A DNA stretch of 64,000 nucleotides from Hyaloraphidium curvatum (GCA_025558095.1 JAIVFI010000035.1:434001-498000); one strand, 5' to 3'. Shown: positions 52,511 to 63,912, numbered from the stretch's first letter. Numbers and translations are program-made. Notes: generated by a model from the sequence alone, not told the origin.

Positions 52511-54784
52511 ATGCGAGCCGTTCGGGGCGCCCGTGGGGCCCTTTCCACCCTCAGCGGGCCTCGCCATTGCGTAGAATCACCCCGTACCTCGGTTTTGCGT
52601 CCCGCGGCCGGCTTGCGGGCGCGCGATGGCGGCCGAAAAGGCGCGCCGGCCGCGGCCGGAGCACGCGGATCTTCACCCGCTCCCGGGCCGTCCCGCGTCC
52701 TGTCGCACCGGGAATTCTCCAAGCTCACCGATGCGGCACGTGCCGAAGGCTTGGCGCGGTTCGCGGTGGTATTGGAACGCGCGGGGAGGGCCAAAGTCCG
52801 CGGGCCGCAGACCGCAGACGCTGTCTGGGACGCGTACTCGGCGCTCGGGTCCGCTCGTGGCCTGGCAGCAGCGCAGATCGACGACGCAGTGCACTTCCTG
52901 ACGGTACACGCCAATCACGTGGAGTCGCAGGCCCGCAGGAGCCGGCTCCGAGACGCCGAAGCGGACGCGAACACGGCCGCGCTCCTGGAGGAGGCGGCGT
53001 GGAGAACGAGGACGCTGCTTGCCGATGCCGCGCAGGCGGGGCTTGCGGTCTCGGAGACGGCGCTGCTGCGGCTCGTCCAGACCAGCGCTCCCACCCTGAC
53101 GTGGGTTTCTCGAGGCCAGCCGTTGCACCTTGTCTGAGCGCTCGTCGCCCGTTCCAGCACCTTTTCAGCCTGTCTCTCCCTCTCCCATTTCATCCGGACC
53201 GAGTGCGGGGCGCCCCTCACCGTGCCCATCGTAAACAGGCTCCTGCACGCCCCGGCACACGCCGGCAACTACACCGCCTTCCTTCGCCTCCTGCACGGCG
53301 CCTTCTCCGCCGATGGCGCCCTTCCTCCCACACACGTCACCCTCAACGTCTTTCTGAGCGCCGTTGCCGAGGCATCCGAGGCCAAATCGGAGGACCTGAA
53401 GGGCTACCGCCGCGGCGCTCACGACGCCGCGGACCTGGCGATCCCCGCCTGGTCCGTGGGCAAGGACCGCGCGCAGTTCCGGTTCCAGAACCCGGACACG
53501 CACATACCTGACCGGTTCGAGACGGACGCCGACCCCGCCGGCTCCCTGCGCGAGTACCTGGCCGCGCAGAAGGCGCCGATCCCGTTCTTGGAGCTGTGCC
53601 GGCCCTGGATGCAGCGAGGGAGGTTCACCCCCGCGCGGAAAGCCCTCCGCATCCTCGCGTACGCGGTTGGGCAGCACCGGGAAGGCAGGACGGACGCGCT
53701 CAGCCCCGGGATGCTGACGTCTCTCGTGCGGGCGCTGGCCATGTGGGGACACCCTCGGCTCGCCCGCGCCGCCGTCGACGTCCTGACCGCCGAACCTTAT
53801 TCCATCATGCCGGACGTGGCGACAGTGGAGGTCCTGCTGCGCGACGCCGGGCTTCGCCGGAACGCGGACGACGCCGCCTCGGTCGCCGAGCTCGCCCGCC
53901 GGCTGGGCTTCCCCCCGACCGCCGCCTTCCTCAACTCGGTCATCCACGCCTACAGCGCCGCCGGCCGGATCGAGAAGGTGATGGGCGCCATCGAGGAGTT
54001 TGCCAAGGCCGGGATCAGGCCCGACGAGGCCACGGGGATGGGCCTCATCGAGGCGACGTTCGCGGCCAACCCTGCGCTGTCGGCCGAGGGAGCGGAAAAG
54101 GCGCTGCTGGCGATGCGGGAATCGCTGACCGTCACCGTGCGGCACTGGAACAAGGCGATGAGCCTGCTCGCGCAGAAAGGGGACCTGGCGGAGGTGGTGG
54201 CGATGCGGCGGAGGATGCCGCCCGACTTGGCGCCCACGGATGTCACCCTGGACATCCTCTTAGGGGCACATGCTAAAGCTGGCGACACCACTGGGTGCTT
54301 GGAAGCCATGAAGGAGCACCCTGAGGAGCTCTTGGGGCTGAAAGACACCTGGTTCGCCGCTCTGGAGGGGCTAGCCAAAGGCTTGGACAAGGCTGCGGGC
54401 GTTGGGGATGCCTTTTACGCCCTGGCTCGCGCCGTGCTCGACCGGAAGGTCATCAACACCGCCGATCTGCCCGAATCCGCAGCCGACGTGCCCTTTGCGG
54501 GCCTTCGACCCCCGCCTCTGGACGACGCCCTCCTCGCCAAGATCCTGGACTGGGCGCGAGGCTTCCTCCCCGACGACCCGCGCAAATACTCGCTGGAGGA
54601 CCGGGGCAGGGAGCTCCTCGCGCGGCGCGGCGTCGATCCGGAGGGGCTGGACGGGCAGGGGCTGTACAGGGCCGCGAAGAGGCTGGCGGTGCTGGGGCCG
54701 CCGCGGGGCGAGCGGCGGCGCGGCAGGGCGGGGGAAAGGGCGGAGCCGCGGGAGATGTGGCAGAAGGCCCGTCCTCGCTATTGA
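52511..54784 (+). CDS. Mitochondrial PPR-like helical-repeat protein (tandem 1)
   Basis: Two exons: 52511-53100 and 53158-54784 (738 residues, exact frame). The intron is 57 nt (GTGGGT, TGTCTGAGC, TTCCAG). The N-terminus (MRAVRGARGALSTLSG) is basic and Ser/Ala-rich like a mitochondrial presequence. Exon 1 has the helical domain shared with the genes at 24.5 and 54.9 kb (ADAVWDAYSALGSARGLAAA). Exon 2 contains PPR-like units, for example TAAFLNSVIHAYSAAGRIEK and VTLDILLGAHAKAGDTTG, with the usual Gly turn. The C-terminus is rich in Arg/Gly/Glu. Likely an organellar RNA-binding or ribosome-associated protein, by fold only. Confidence 0.78.
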
Positions 54785-54896
54785 TCTTGGCCGATCGGTG
54801 TAGGTAACGGTCCGTGAATCGACTTGATCAGCTTGACTTACGATTGCTTTGTTGACTTGTCCGTCCGCCTCCGACCTCCCTCTCTCCTCATGGTTC

Positions 54897-56564
54897 ATGC
54901 CCGCCGCGTGGACGGTACGATGGGCATTCCGCCGCCGGACAATGCTATTTGCCATGCTGGACGGGCCTGCGGCCCCTCCGCGGACCCCCTGCCGTGCCGT
55001 TTGGTCGCCGCCGCCGCGATCCTTTGCCGGCCTGGCGCCGCGGCGCGGTCCCATCTCGGGGGCGATTTCCCCTCCTTTGACGGGCTATCGGGTCGAAATG
55101 ATTGGAGGACGTGTTCGGAACCTCTCTCTGGCGGTGGAGCTCGCCGATTCCGGCTCCCATCCCCCGGCCGAGCGCACGGACGCCGTCGCGGACCTCGCCG
55201 CCGCCCTCCTGCGAGCCAACGAATCCGTGCGGACGACGCAGGCGCTCGCCGACGAATGCTGGGACCTCTTTCTCCGCGCCGGGACCACGCGGGAACTGAC
55301 CGACGCCGAGGCGCACGACCTCGCGTACGTCCAGGCGTGGCCGGTGCTGGGGCTCAAGGAGACCAGGAAAGAGGCCAGGGAGCGGGGCGAGGCGACGCAT
55401 TTGGTCGTGGAGCGCGCGTGGAGGGCGGACACGGCGGCGTGGGAGGAGGCGGCGGGACGGTTGAGGAGGCTGATAAGGGACATGGCGGCGGTGGGGCATC
55501 CGGTGCTGGGGCAGGTGACCATGTGGTTCGTGCAGCTCAGCGAGCCGACCGTCACGTGAGTCTCCGCGTTCGATCCTCAATGGTGAGTCGCCTGACCCGG
55601 CTTCCCGCGCAGCACCTACGCCAGGTCGCGCGAGCTGGTCTACTTCCTCTCCTCTGAGTGCCGCCTCTACCTCGACGCCTTCAACGTCACCGCCCTGATC
55701 CGGAAGCACGCCCAGCTGGGTAACTACCCCGCCGCCGCGTGCCTGCTCCACGACATGATCCTCAAGAACCCGGGGATGGAGCCCAACGAGGGGCTTGTGG
55801 CGACGCTGCTCAAGGCGGTCTGGTCCGCCAAGGTCGAGGCGTCGGAGGATTTGCCGCACTATCCCGTCGCCGTGGACCGGGCCGGCGATTTGCTTTTGGC
55901 ACCACGGACGAAGCTGGGGAAGGGGCTCGCGGCCGTGCTGGTGCCCCAGGCCCGGGCGGCGGCGGCCCTGGAGGCCGCCTATTTGCGGTCCTGTCCGCTC
56001 CCCCGCGGCCGGGAACCGGACTTCTTTCTCGAACCTGACGTTGCGCGACTCGTTGCCGACATTGAGGCGAACCCAGACGAGGGCCCGGCGATCGTCAAGC
56101 GTTTCCTGGACTCGCTGAACGCCGTCTCGTTGTTGGACCTCGTCGCGCACGATTCCGAGCCCGTGTCGCGGGTGAAGAAGACCCTCGAAATCTACGCCGT
56201 CGCCGTGCGCGCCGAGACCGGCTTCGTCGGCCTGGCGCAGGGCAAGTTCGCCGCCGAGATCGCCACGCGCCACAGGCCGCTGGCGGTGGCCGCGCTCTCG
56301 GCCGCCTTCGAGCTGGGCGTCGAGCCGGACGCGGCTAGCGTGGAGAGGGTGGTCCGCGCCGACGGACGGTGTTCGGCCCCGCTGATGCGGGCCATTTTGA
56401 AGGGCGGCATGCCGCCGCCGCCGGGGGTGTGCGAGGTGCTCCTGCCACAGCTGGTGAAACATGGACATGATGGGCTGGCGGGGGAGGCGGCGAGAGTGAT
56501 GGTGGCGGCCGGCATGGAGGTACCGGCCACCGTCAAGAACCGGCTTTGGAGCGGCGGGAAGTAG
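54897..56564 (+). CDS. Mitochondrial PPR-like helical-repeat protein (tandem 2)
   Basis: Two exons: 54897-55555 and 55613-56564 (536 residues). The 57-nt intron starts GTGAGT and is at the same codon and phase as in the neighbour. ATG 54897 gives an Arg/Trp-rich leader (MPAAWTVRWAFRRRTMLFAM); ATG 54942 is an alternative. After the intron TYARSRELVYFLSSECRLYL aligns with TFSACLSLSHFIRTEC of the gene upstream, and QLGNYPAAACLLHDM with HAGNYTAFLRLLHGA. It is shorter than its relatives because several repeat units are missing from the middle. The tandem pair starts 112 bp apart, stop to ATG. Confidence 0.75.
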
Positions 56565-56801
56565 CTGATCTGGTCCTCATGTACGAGGAAGGGAAATGCC
56601 GGTTCGACAATGATCCTTCGCGTTTGACGGCCTTAGACACACTTCCTGACGCCGTTCCAGGCCAATGGCCGTAGACCACTATGACGGTCGGAGACCGACT
56701 GCATTTACGTAGACCAAAGCTTCCCTTTCGGTGAGTAAAAGTAACCGGCCTCCTTCCCTCTGAGACGGCCCCACGACTTTCCGAGTTCCCCCGGCGCAGA
56801 G

Positions 56802-57781
56802 ATGAGCTGGTAGGCAGTCGAGTGGCCTTTCGAATGCCTCTGTATCTGTCTCAAACGCGCGGCTCCCGCCAGGTCCGGCTTCGTCAAGGTAGCTTCGCCC
56901 TGGTCCGACTACGACGCGCTGACCGTTCCCGGCAGGCCGTCAACCGCACGACGGCCACGCTGCTGCAGACCACCGGCGCGATCGACAAGACCGTCGACGC
57001 GTCGTTCGACGCCGAGGCCGCGCGGCTCGCCACCCTCCGCGCGCGGCTGGACCGCCTCCTCCGCGACGCGCGCGCCCTTTTGGACGCCCTCGCGGCGCTC
57101 TCTGCGGCGCACGTCCGCGCGGCCGAGGCGCTCGAGCCGTTCTACGCCGACGTGGCGTTCCCCGCCGACGCGCTGCCCGCCGGCCCGGCGCTGGCCGCCG
57201 CGCTGCGCCGCCTCGAGTTCGAGCGCGCAGAGGCCGACCGCGAGGTGCGCGCCGCGCTGGTGGCGCCGCTCGAGGGGCTCGGGTCGCTGCTGTCGGACCT
57301 GGAGGCGGGCGTGGACAAGCGGGGGAGGAAGCTGCTGGACTTCGACGCAGCCAGGACGCGCGCGAGGAAGGCGCTCGAGAAGGAGGGGCTCTCCGAGGCC
57401 GCGGCCGCCGAGGCCGTCGACGCTTTCCTGCAGGAGGGCGGCACGGGGTCGCCGCTCGCGAGCCCGCCGCCTTCGCCCGTCCCGGGCAGCCCGCCGCCGC
57501 CGCCGTCGGCCGGGAAGCTGAGCAAAACGCAGGCGCAGCTGGCGCAGGCGTTCCAGGCCTACGCCAAGTGGAACGGCCTGCTGCTGGCCGAGCTGCCCAG
57601 GATCTTTGCGCTGCGGGCGCCCTACGCGGATCCGGGGCTGGGAGCGGCGGTCGAAGCCGTGAGGCTGTTTGCCGCCGCGTCGGCGGCCGTGCTGCAGCGG
57701 GTTGCGGACGGCGAACAGGACGACTTTGCGGCCATCGAGGCCGAGATGGGCGACCTGGCCATCTGCGCCGGCAAGCCGTGA
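56802..57781 (+). CDS. BAR-domain protein, Rvs161/Hob3-type
   Basis: Three exons: 56802-56809 (8 nt), 56873-56888 (16 nt), 56936-57781; introns 63 and 47 nt; 289 residues. Splicing yields MSWSGFVKAVNRTTATLLQT, which matches the MSW-x-GF-KKA-x-NR start of Rvs161-type proteins; the unspliced frame instead begins from a GTG with an unrelated leader. GAIDKTVDASFDAEA and the following heptad-rich helices form the BAR dimer that senses or bends membranes in endocytosis and cell polarity. An 18-residue Pro/Ser/Gly insert (PPPSPVPGSPPPPPSAG) sits before the last helix. No SH3 domain, so Rvs161-like rather than Rvs167-like. Confidence 0.85.
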
Positions 57782-58134
57782 CCAACGTGCCTCGACAGCT
57801 TTTTCGATTCGGCAGGAAGCCAGAACACGCCCCCCCCCGCTCAGATCTTGGACTTGCCCACCGCGGCCACAACCATGATCTTACCATCGTTGTCTGAATG
57901 GGCCTTGATTGCCACGGCGCGTCGTCGGGTCTGCATCACGTCCCAGCCACGTTGATGGCGACGCCGCTGGGGAGGAGGAGGCCGAGTTGGCATTGGCGGT
58001 CGAGGGAAAGCGTCACTAGAGCGTGATGAGAGTACATTCGTGAACGATACATTACAGTTTATCTCCGATACCCCGTCTATAGCCAACCAAGTCCCAAGTC
58101 CAACCGTGTTTCAGAGCCAGACGAAGCCGCATAA
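57782..58134. other. Intergenic between convergent genes
   Basis: 353 bp shared 3' region of the BAR gene and the HNH gene. Nothing recognised. Confidence 0.45.
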
Positions 58135-60200
58135 TCACTCGGTGCGCTGGCGCTTGGCGGCTGGGCGGGGCCATGTCGTCAGCACTGGGAGGTCGAATGA
58201 GCCGGGAAGCTCACCTCGCATCGCCTCGGCCTGCTTCGTCTTGTTGGCCAGGCCGGTCATCCACTTCAAGTTCGACGCCTCGTTGTTGTGGCAGTTGTTA
58301 TCGCGGTGGTCAACGTCGAGGTACTCGAAGGGGACGTCGGCGACGGAGCCGGTGCGCGGGACGAAGGCGCGAGCGACAATGCGGGGGGCAACAACGGAGA
58401 CCGAATGGACGTCACCGTCCCTGTCGACGACCTGGAAGCCGACGTTGTGCCTTTGGTTTGCGTCCAGGGCCGTCTGCTTTCCCCCAAAGCTCCTGGGGGT
58501 GCCGTCACCGAGTTCCTGAAAGGATACGAAGTCAACTCGACGGTCCATGTCCGTTGCGGTTCCGCAGAACCACCGTCATGAAGTTCCCGAGGGAAGAAAC
58601 CCAGGCTGTGGTGTTGAGGCCGACGGCAGCCCTGGCGAGCCGGCGAAACTTCCGATCATCCTCGCCCGGCTCGGCGCGGAGGCAGTCGACGAGGATGTCA
58701 AGGGTCACCAGGACGTATTCCTCCCCAGGCTCGAATGAGGCCGTTGGTGCGTAACTGATGGTTCCGAAAACCTGCTTGCCGTTGTTGAGGACATAGCATC
58801 GGTTCGAGTACGTGGTCCTCGTCTTGCTGGCGTGGTTTGGCACGGACAGCTCGTCCAGATGCTCGCGCCGATTGATAAACCTCTTGCTACCCTTGAACAG
58901 AGCTTTGGCGGCCTCCCTGCGGTTGGGGAAGCGGATGAATCCCTTGTCGGGCATGTCGGGCTGCGGTACGTCGGGGTGGAAATCGTAGGCAATGCTGTTG
59001 GCGCTGGGAGCCTTGGTACCGGGCGGGAGAAGGCCGAAGTCGTAGCGGGCCTGCGGAAGGGTCAGGACGACCCAAGGAGAGCGATCGCGGCAAACAGCAC
59101 CCTGTTCAAATTGTTGAAAGTGTCGTCCACGAGCCGAAGGTTCTCGACACGATTGTTCTGTGGATAACACAGTCAGTTGGGGCAACAACGAAGCGCGAGC
59201 CTCGACTCACGAAACCATCGCGGTCAATGTGGTCGATGGCGGCGCGCTTGCCGGAGCCGGTGTTGAGGTGCGAGTCGATGCGGTTCTTGTCGGCGTTGGG
59301 GACAAAGGTCCAAAAGACGAGGAGGTGGATGGAGGCACACGACAGGGATTTTCCGTCCGCATCCCAGAGGACAACGGACGGATAGTTGCCGGAGGCGCCG
59401 CGGTCGTCGAAGATGCTGATCGTGAAGCCCTGCGCCTTGGCCGCGTCGGTAAGCTTGACCTGCACCGAAATAGTGAGCCAGTGACCATCTCCAGCGAGCA
59501 CCTGGCCTACCTGGCCCCGATTCGAGATGCTGATCCTGCCGACCAGGTGCTTGTTGATCCTGGAGGCGAATTCCGGGTGCTGCTGGAGGGTGCGCCAGGT
59601 GTGGACTGCCGACGTCTCTCCGTGCTTCATCTTGTCGCCCCACTCCTTGAGACAGGCGGTGCAGTTGCGAAAAACCCTTTTGCCGACGATGATCGAGTCG
59701 AACGAGTTGTCGCAGACGTTGCACACGGTGCGGAAGGGTTTCAAAGTACCGGGAAAAGTGACGCCAGGAGCGATCCTGCGGTGGGCTTTGTCGAGGCGAC
59801 GGGCGACCTCGTCGGCGGAGAGTCGACGGGAAGGCTGGGGGGAGAAGTTAGCAACGGACCGCCACGCGCCTGGCGTACACACATTGCCCGTGATGGCCGC
59901 GGCGACGGCGAGCACAGTCCCAACGGCGGCAGTTCCAGCGGCGACGGCACCGACGGCGATGGGGCCGACCGAAGAAGGAGCGACGACGTCGGTCTTGCGA
60001 ACGAGCCACTTGTCCAGGGAGGCAAACGAAGGCACGACGAGGGTGGCGATGACGGCGAGGCAGACGAGGATCGACAGGAGGAGGTTGGGAGCCTAGGTGC
60101 TCGAATGGTCAGAAAAAGGCTGCAGATCGTAGAATGCGATGTAACCTACCGGGACACGAGATGACGAGGACTTGAAGAAGAAGGTCCGCCCGATCTTCCC
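58135..60200 (-). CDS. Protein with two HNH nuclease motifs (5' end unresolved)
   Basis: Supported exons: up to 60150, then 60092-59883, 59834-59511, 59459-59211, 59157-59101, 59050-58574, 58515-58135 (566 codons from 60092). Two of the introns (48 and 51 nt) are in-frame. The first module has a zinc-ribbon-like CNVCDNSF...CTACLKEW, then ISISNRGQVKLTD (the SN-x-GxV block before phage-type HNH domains) and, joined by splicing, AIDHIDRDGFNNRVENLRL, a complete HNH. The second has WVSSLGNF, ARAFVP and VDHRDNNCHNNEASNLKW, again HNH-like. The tail PAAKRQRTE looks like a nuclear signal. The 5' part encodes hydrophobic NLLLSILVCLAVIATLVV, odd for a nuclease; the first exon and ATG are uncertain. Possibly a domesticated mobile or viral HNH endonuclease. 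Confidence 0.7.
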
Positions 60201-62073
60201 CTTCACGCGCTTGATCTTGGGGGTCAGAGGAAAGAAAAAGCGCTTCTTGCGGCCACGTGTGCCTGAATCATGGTGGGGTCATGATCATGGTCGTCGCAAG
60301 CCATCTGGAGAAGAGTCGGTCAGCGACAGATATGAACCGGCCTGGGTGAGCGGCACCTTCGCCCGCGAGACCTGCGGCGGACGATCGGAGGTGAGATCCG
60401 GGCAAACTACGAGCTCCGCGCGCGGCACGCACTCGAATGAAACTGCTAGACCACTTCCGATGTACCCCGCGTTACCTTGTTTGTGCCGGCGCGAGGAGAT
60501 CCTGGCGGTGCGAGGTGAGCGGTTCAGCACCAGGATCGCGAGATTCGAGCACCAGCGCGTACTAGCCACTAGCAGACGATCCGAAAAGGAAGGGGAGAGG
60601 GCCTGCGGATGTCCTTTCCCGGCGCCGAGGGCGAGAGACGGTCCGAGGTGGCCCGCGCCTCGCGTTCTCGCGCGGAGGCGGACGGCACGCCCAAGGGCCT
60701 GCGCGCGTCGCAACGCGAGCGTACGCGGACTAGCTGGTGTACAGGAGCCGTGCGCACGCGCGGAGGAGGCCGTGACGGTGGAAGTGTCCTGCGGTTCTGG
60801 TCGCGCCCGTTTCCGTTTTGAAGGCGCGAGCCACGATCGACGTCGCGCGAAGCCATCGCGAACACGCGTCCAATTGCCGAATCAACAGCTCGTCCCGAGA
60901 GAACGACAGCGTTTGAACGTCCCCGAAAGACCTGTGCGTTGTACAAAAAGGTGTCGCGCTGGTTACACGAGGCCGAAGATGTAGGTGCGAGCACCCATTG
61001 TGTGACACAACGGGCACGCGCTGCAGGATGAGCTCCGCAATCCAGCCCAAGAGTAGATCTTTCGCTGGCGCGGAGTTGAGCGAGCTTCCCGTATCTCGTC
61101 CAGTGGGCCGCCGAATCCAATTTGCCCCCGGAAGCACAGGGGAACCGGACGCCCCCATCGTGGCATCTCTTTTGAGCTCCGCCTGTCTCTCGGGAATTGA
61201 ACTCGCCGATTGAGGAGAGACCGCCTCCCGCGCACGCCATCCGCCCACGGCGGGGTCAGCACCGCGACTAATCTGGCACCACTTCCACCGTGCTTCCCGC
61301 CCTCACATCGTTACTCCCTCATGTAACATCATTTCTTCTTTATAGCCGCGCCGCCCGATGGAATCGAACGCCACTTCGAAGCAGTCAAGTGTCCTCCGCG
61401 GGTAGCCAACTTCGAGCCATAGAACGGAGCCAATGTCGTCTTCCACCGCGCGGAGAGCTTCCAGGAAATCGAAGTGCATCAGCGAGGAAGGTGGAAAACA
61501 ACTTGCAGGCGGTGAAACGCCTGTTGAGCTCGTATACCGTGTTCTCAGGCCTGACGCCACTTTCAGGGTCTGCTTCTCCAGGGTCCCCCGCTTCTGCGGC
61601 GGTTGTGTAGCATCAAGGGCCATGCTACCCGAACCCGATTTGTCGCATCGCATGCGGGTCCAGTGACAGCGGCATCCCCTATGCCGGGGCACCCCGAAAG
61701 CAGAAAGGTCGGATGCCGTGAGACGCCGATGTCGCCGATGGTCCGCGCCGCGTGCCGTGCCGCCGTGCCAGGTCCCGAACAAGAGGCTCACCTGAGTAGA
61801 CATGATCCAGTATCCTTCTTTGCGCGCTATGCTGCGCTACATCCACCTACGAACCAAACGGAATTCCCAGTCGTCTCGGAGACGAGGAACTTGTTTGAGA
61901 CATCCACTCGTCCTACTTTTCAACTATTCCCTCTCGTACCGCGCTTCCTGCGGAAACTGAACAGTCCTCCGTCACTGGAACCGGCTGTACTTCCATGCCG
62001 GAGGACATACATCGGCGGGCCCATGTCACGCGTCCGACCTCGCGCCACGCGATTACCCAACCGGGCGGATCTG
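60201..62073. other. Intergenic, no gene assigned
   Basis: Only short open frames in all six frames, none with a domain I recognise or convincing splice-linked partners. Codon use and composition look non-coding. No repeat or RNA gene was recognised by eye. Confidence 0.4.
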
Positions 62074-62694
62074 TTATGCGGGCGAGGAGACGACAGCCAC
62101 GGCCATGATCTCCACGAGGATCCCCGGCGCCGCCAGCTTGGCCTCGATGGTCGCCCTCGCGGGCGGGTTGGCCTTGTCGACCCAGCCGTCGTAGGCCTTG
62201 TTCATGGCGGCAAAGTCGGCGATGTCCTTGAGGAAGATCTGCATCTGCAGGATGTGCGACTTGTCGGAGCCGTTGGCGCCGAGGATCTGGGGTTCCGAGC
62301 GGGGCGGTCAGCGCGACGGGGGGTGGAGGGGCTGGGGGGCTAGACCTCGTCGATCTGCTTGAGGATGTCGGCGGTCTGCTCCTCGACGGTCGTGATCTTG
62401 TTCCAGTCGGAGGGCACGGTGCCCGAGACGCTGCGGTGGGGTCAGTCCCGAGGGCCGACGAGTTGCGGCGGCGCGGAACGCACTAGACGATTCCGTTGTA
62501 GACGACTGGCGCGGCATGGCGATTTTATGGAACGGATGCGAAGATTCCGGGGCGCGAAACGGGAAAAGCAAGGCGATGCGCGTGTCCGGCGCGCGTCGGA
62601 AGCGTTGAGCGACTTCCCGCGGGAGGCATCCGGGGCACCCACCGGCGGCCGACAGACGCGGGCCGGGCTTGTAGCGCACAATTCCGTCTGCCAT
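62074..62694 (-). CDS. RidA/YjgF/YER057c family protein
   Basis: Four exons: 62694-62643, 62505-62484 (22 nt), 62430-62346, 62286-62074; 123 residues with exact frame. Introns are 137, 53 and 59 nt. The spliced protein reads MADGIVRYKPGPRLSAAVVY then NGIVYVSGTVPSD, the conserved start of the family, then TADILKQIDEILGANGSDKS, FLKDIADFAAMNKAYDGW, PPARATIEAKLA (the Arg that binds substrate carboxylate) and the terminal VEIMAVAV. It should form a trimer that hydrolyses reactive enamine/imine intermediates such as 2-aminoacrylate. The variant with GPR-LS-AVV resembles the GPRMSQ subfamily. Confidence 0.9.
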
Positions 62695-62760
62695 TTTCGG
62701 AGGAGGAGGAGGGATGGCGGGGCGGAGGAGCGGGGAGGTTGCGCGGGAAGCAAGAAGTTG

Positions 62761-63012
62761 TCAAGCGGTCGAGCGGCTAAGCGCGGATCCGCCGGGAGAC
62801 CCACGCTTCTTCCCCGTCCCGTCGATGTTGTCCGCCGCCAAACCGACGACAACTTTCTGATCGATAGCAATGTTCGCGATTCCGAGCGCGGCTTCAGGTT
62901 CCGATGCGGCATGTCCAGCTGGACGTGCGAAGCACGCGTCCGGGAGGACGCATAAGGCCGCGACGGCCGCGAGGAGCAAAGTGAGAGCCAATGGAATCCT
63001 CTGCGAAGCCAT
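62761..63012 (-). CDS. Small secreted protein, function unknown
   Basis: 83 residues from a proper ATG. The first 29 residues (ALTLLLAAVAALCVLPDACFA core) make a textbook signal peptide with an AxA-type cleavage region. The mature part is about 54 residues, has no Cys, and ends with a basic Gly/Ser stretch. No family recognised. It lies between RidA (67 bp downstream, same strand) and the divergent winged-helix candidate, whose start is 139 bp away. Confidence 0.5.
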   Translation of the reverse strand: MASQRIPLALTLLLAAVAALCVLPDACFARPAGHAASEPEAALGIANIAIDQKVVVGLAADNIDGTGKKRGSPGGSALSRSTA

Positions 63013-63150
63013 TTTGTTGCAAACAAGTCAGAGTTTGGCCTCGGGGTGCTCTGCAGCTCGTCGCTCGAGGGAAGGTCGCGAGCAGACGCGCGCCGCGCTC
63101 GAATCTGAAAAACCGACACCGAATCTCCTCCGCCCCTCCGCGCCGGCGCC

Positions 63151-63912
63151 ATGCTCTCCGCGCTGCCGCGCACGCCCTCGCCGTTGCCGCCGCTGTGCGA
63201 CCCCGCGCCGGCGCGCCCGCATCCCCCCGCTGCGGATCCGCCCGCCGCGCCGCCCTCGCCGGACCCGACCTCCGCCGCGCGCACCGCCGCCAACTCGGCC
63301 GCCGCCTCCCCGCCCCCGCCCGGCCCGCCGCGCGACAGGGCGCAGATCGCGCTGCTGCGGCGGGATGCGGCCAAACGGCACCGCGTGGTGCTGCTCGCGC
63401 CGGACTGCAGGGACAAGGTGCTGGTGGCCATCGTGCGCGCGCTCATGCTCTCGGGGAACACGCCGGCGACACCAAAGGAGCTCGTGGGGATGATGCTGGC
63501 CTGGGGGCTCATCAACATGGGGTGCGTGGGCCGGAAGCTCGTCCCCCGCCCATGCTCGATGCTCACACCTTCCCTCCGACCCATCAGCGGCGAAACACCC
63601 CAGACCGTCGTCTCCTCCCGCATCTCCCAGCACTTTCGCCGCTGTGCCGAGTCGGAACCCCCCCGCAAGCCCGTCCTGGGCGCCTGGACCGGCCTCGGCG
63701 TGCGCAAGCTGAGGTACTTCGTCGACGCGCCGGGGATCCCGGTGCCCGAGGTGCCCAAGTGGCGGCTCGAGCTCACGGTCAGGCTGAGGGAGGAGGGGGA
63801 CGAGGGGAAGCCGAGGCCGAAAAAAGCGAAGGGGGAGGCGGGGGCGAAGGCGGCCAAGGCCGCGAAGCTCGATGCCGACTACAGCTTTTGGGGCATGGTC
63901 ACGGCCGGGTAG
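63151..63912 (+). CDS. Candidate winged-helix nuclear regulator
   Basis: Two exons: 63151-63521 and 63588-63912 (231 residues); the 66-nt intron (GTGCGT to CATCAG) keeps frame. Splicing gives GLINMGGGETPQTVVSSRIS. The core (KVLVAIVRALMLSGNTPATP, KELVGMMLAWGL, TVVSSRISQHFRRC, LRYFVDAPG) has the helix-helix-strand order of a winged-helix domain and resembles a fungal DNA-binding family in which a TPKEL...SSRISQHF pattern recurs, whose name I cannot give with certainty. The first 60 residues are Pro/Ala/Ser-rich; the tail is Lys/Ala-rich (RPKKAKGEAGAKAAKAAK), like a nuclear signal. Confidence 0.6.
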   Translation: MLSALPRTPSPLPPLCDPAPARPHPPAADPPAAPPSPDPTSAARTAANSAAASPPPPGPPRDRAQIALLRRDAAKRHRVVLLAPDCRDKVLVAIVRALMLSGNTPATPKELVGMMLAWGLINMGCVGRKLVPRPCSMLTPSLRPISGETPQTVVSSRISQHFRRCAESEPPRKPVLGAWTGLGVRKLRYFVDAPGIPVPEVPKWRLELTVRLREEGDEGKPRPKKAKGEAGAKAAKAAKLDADYSFWGMVTAG

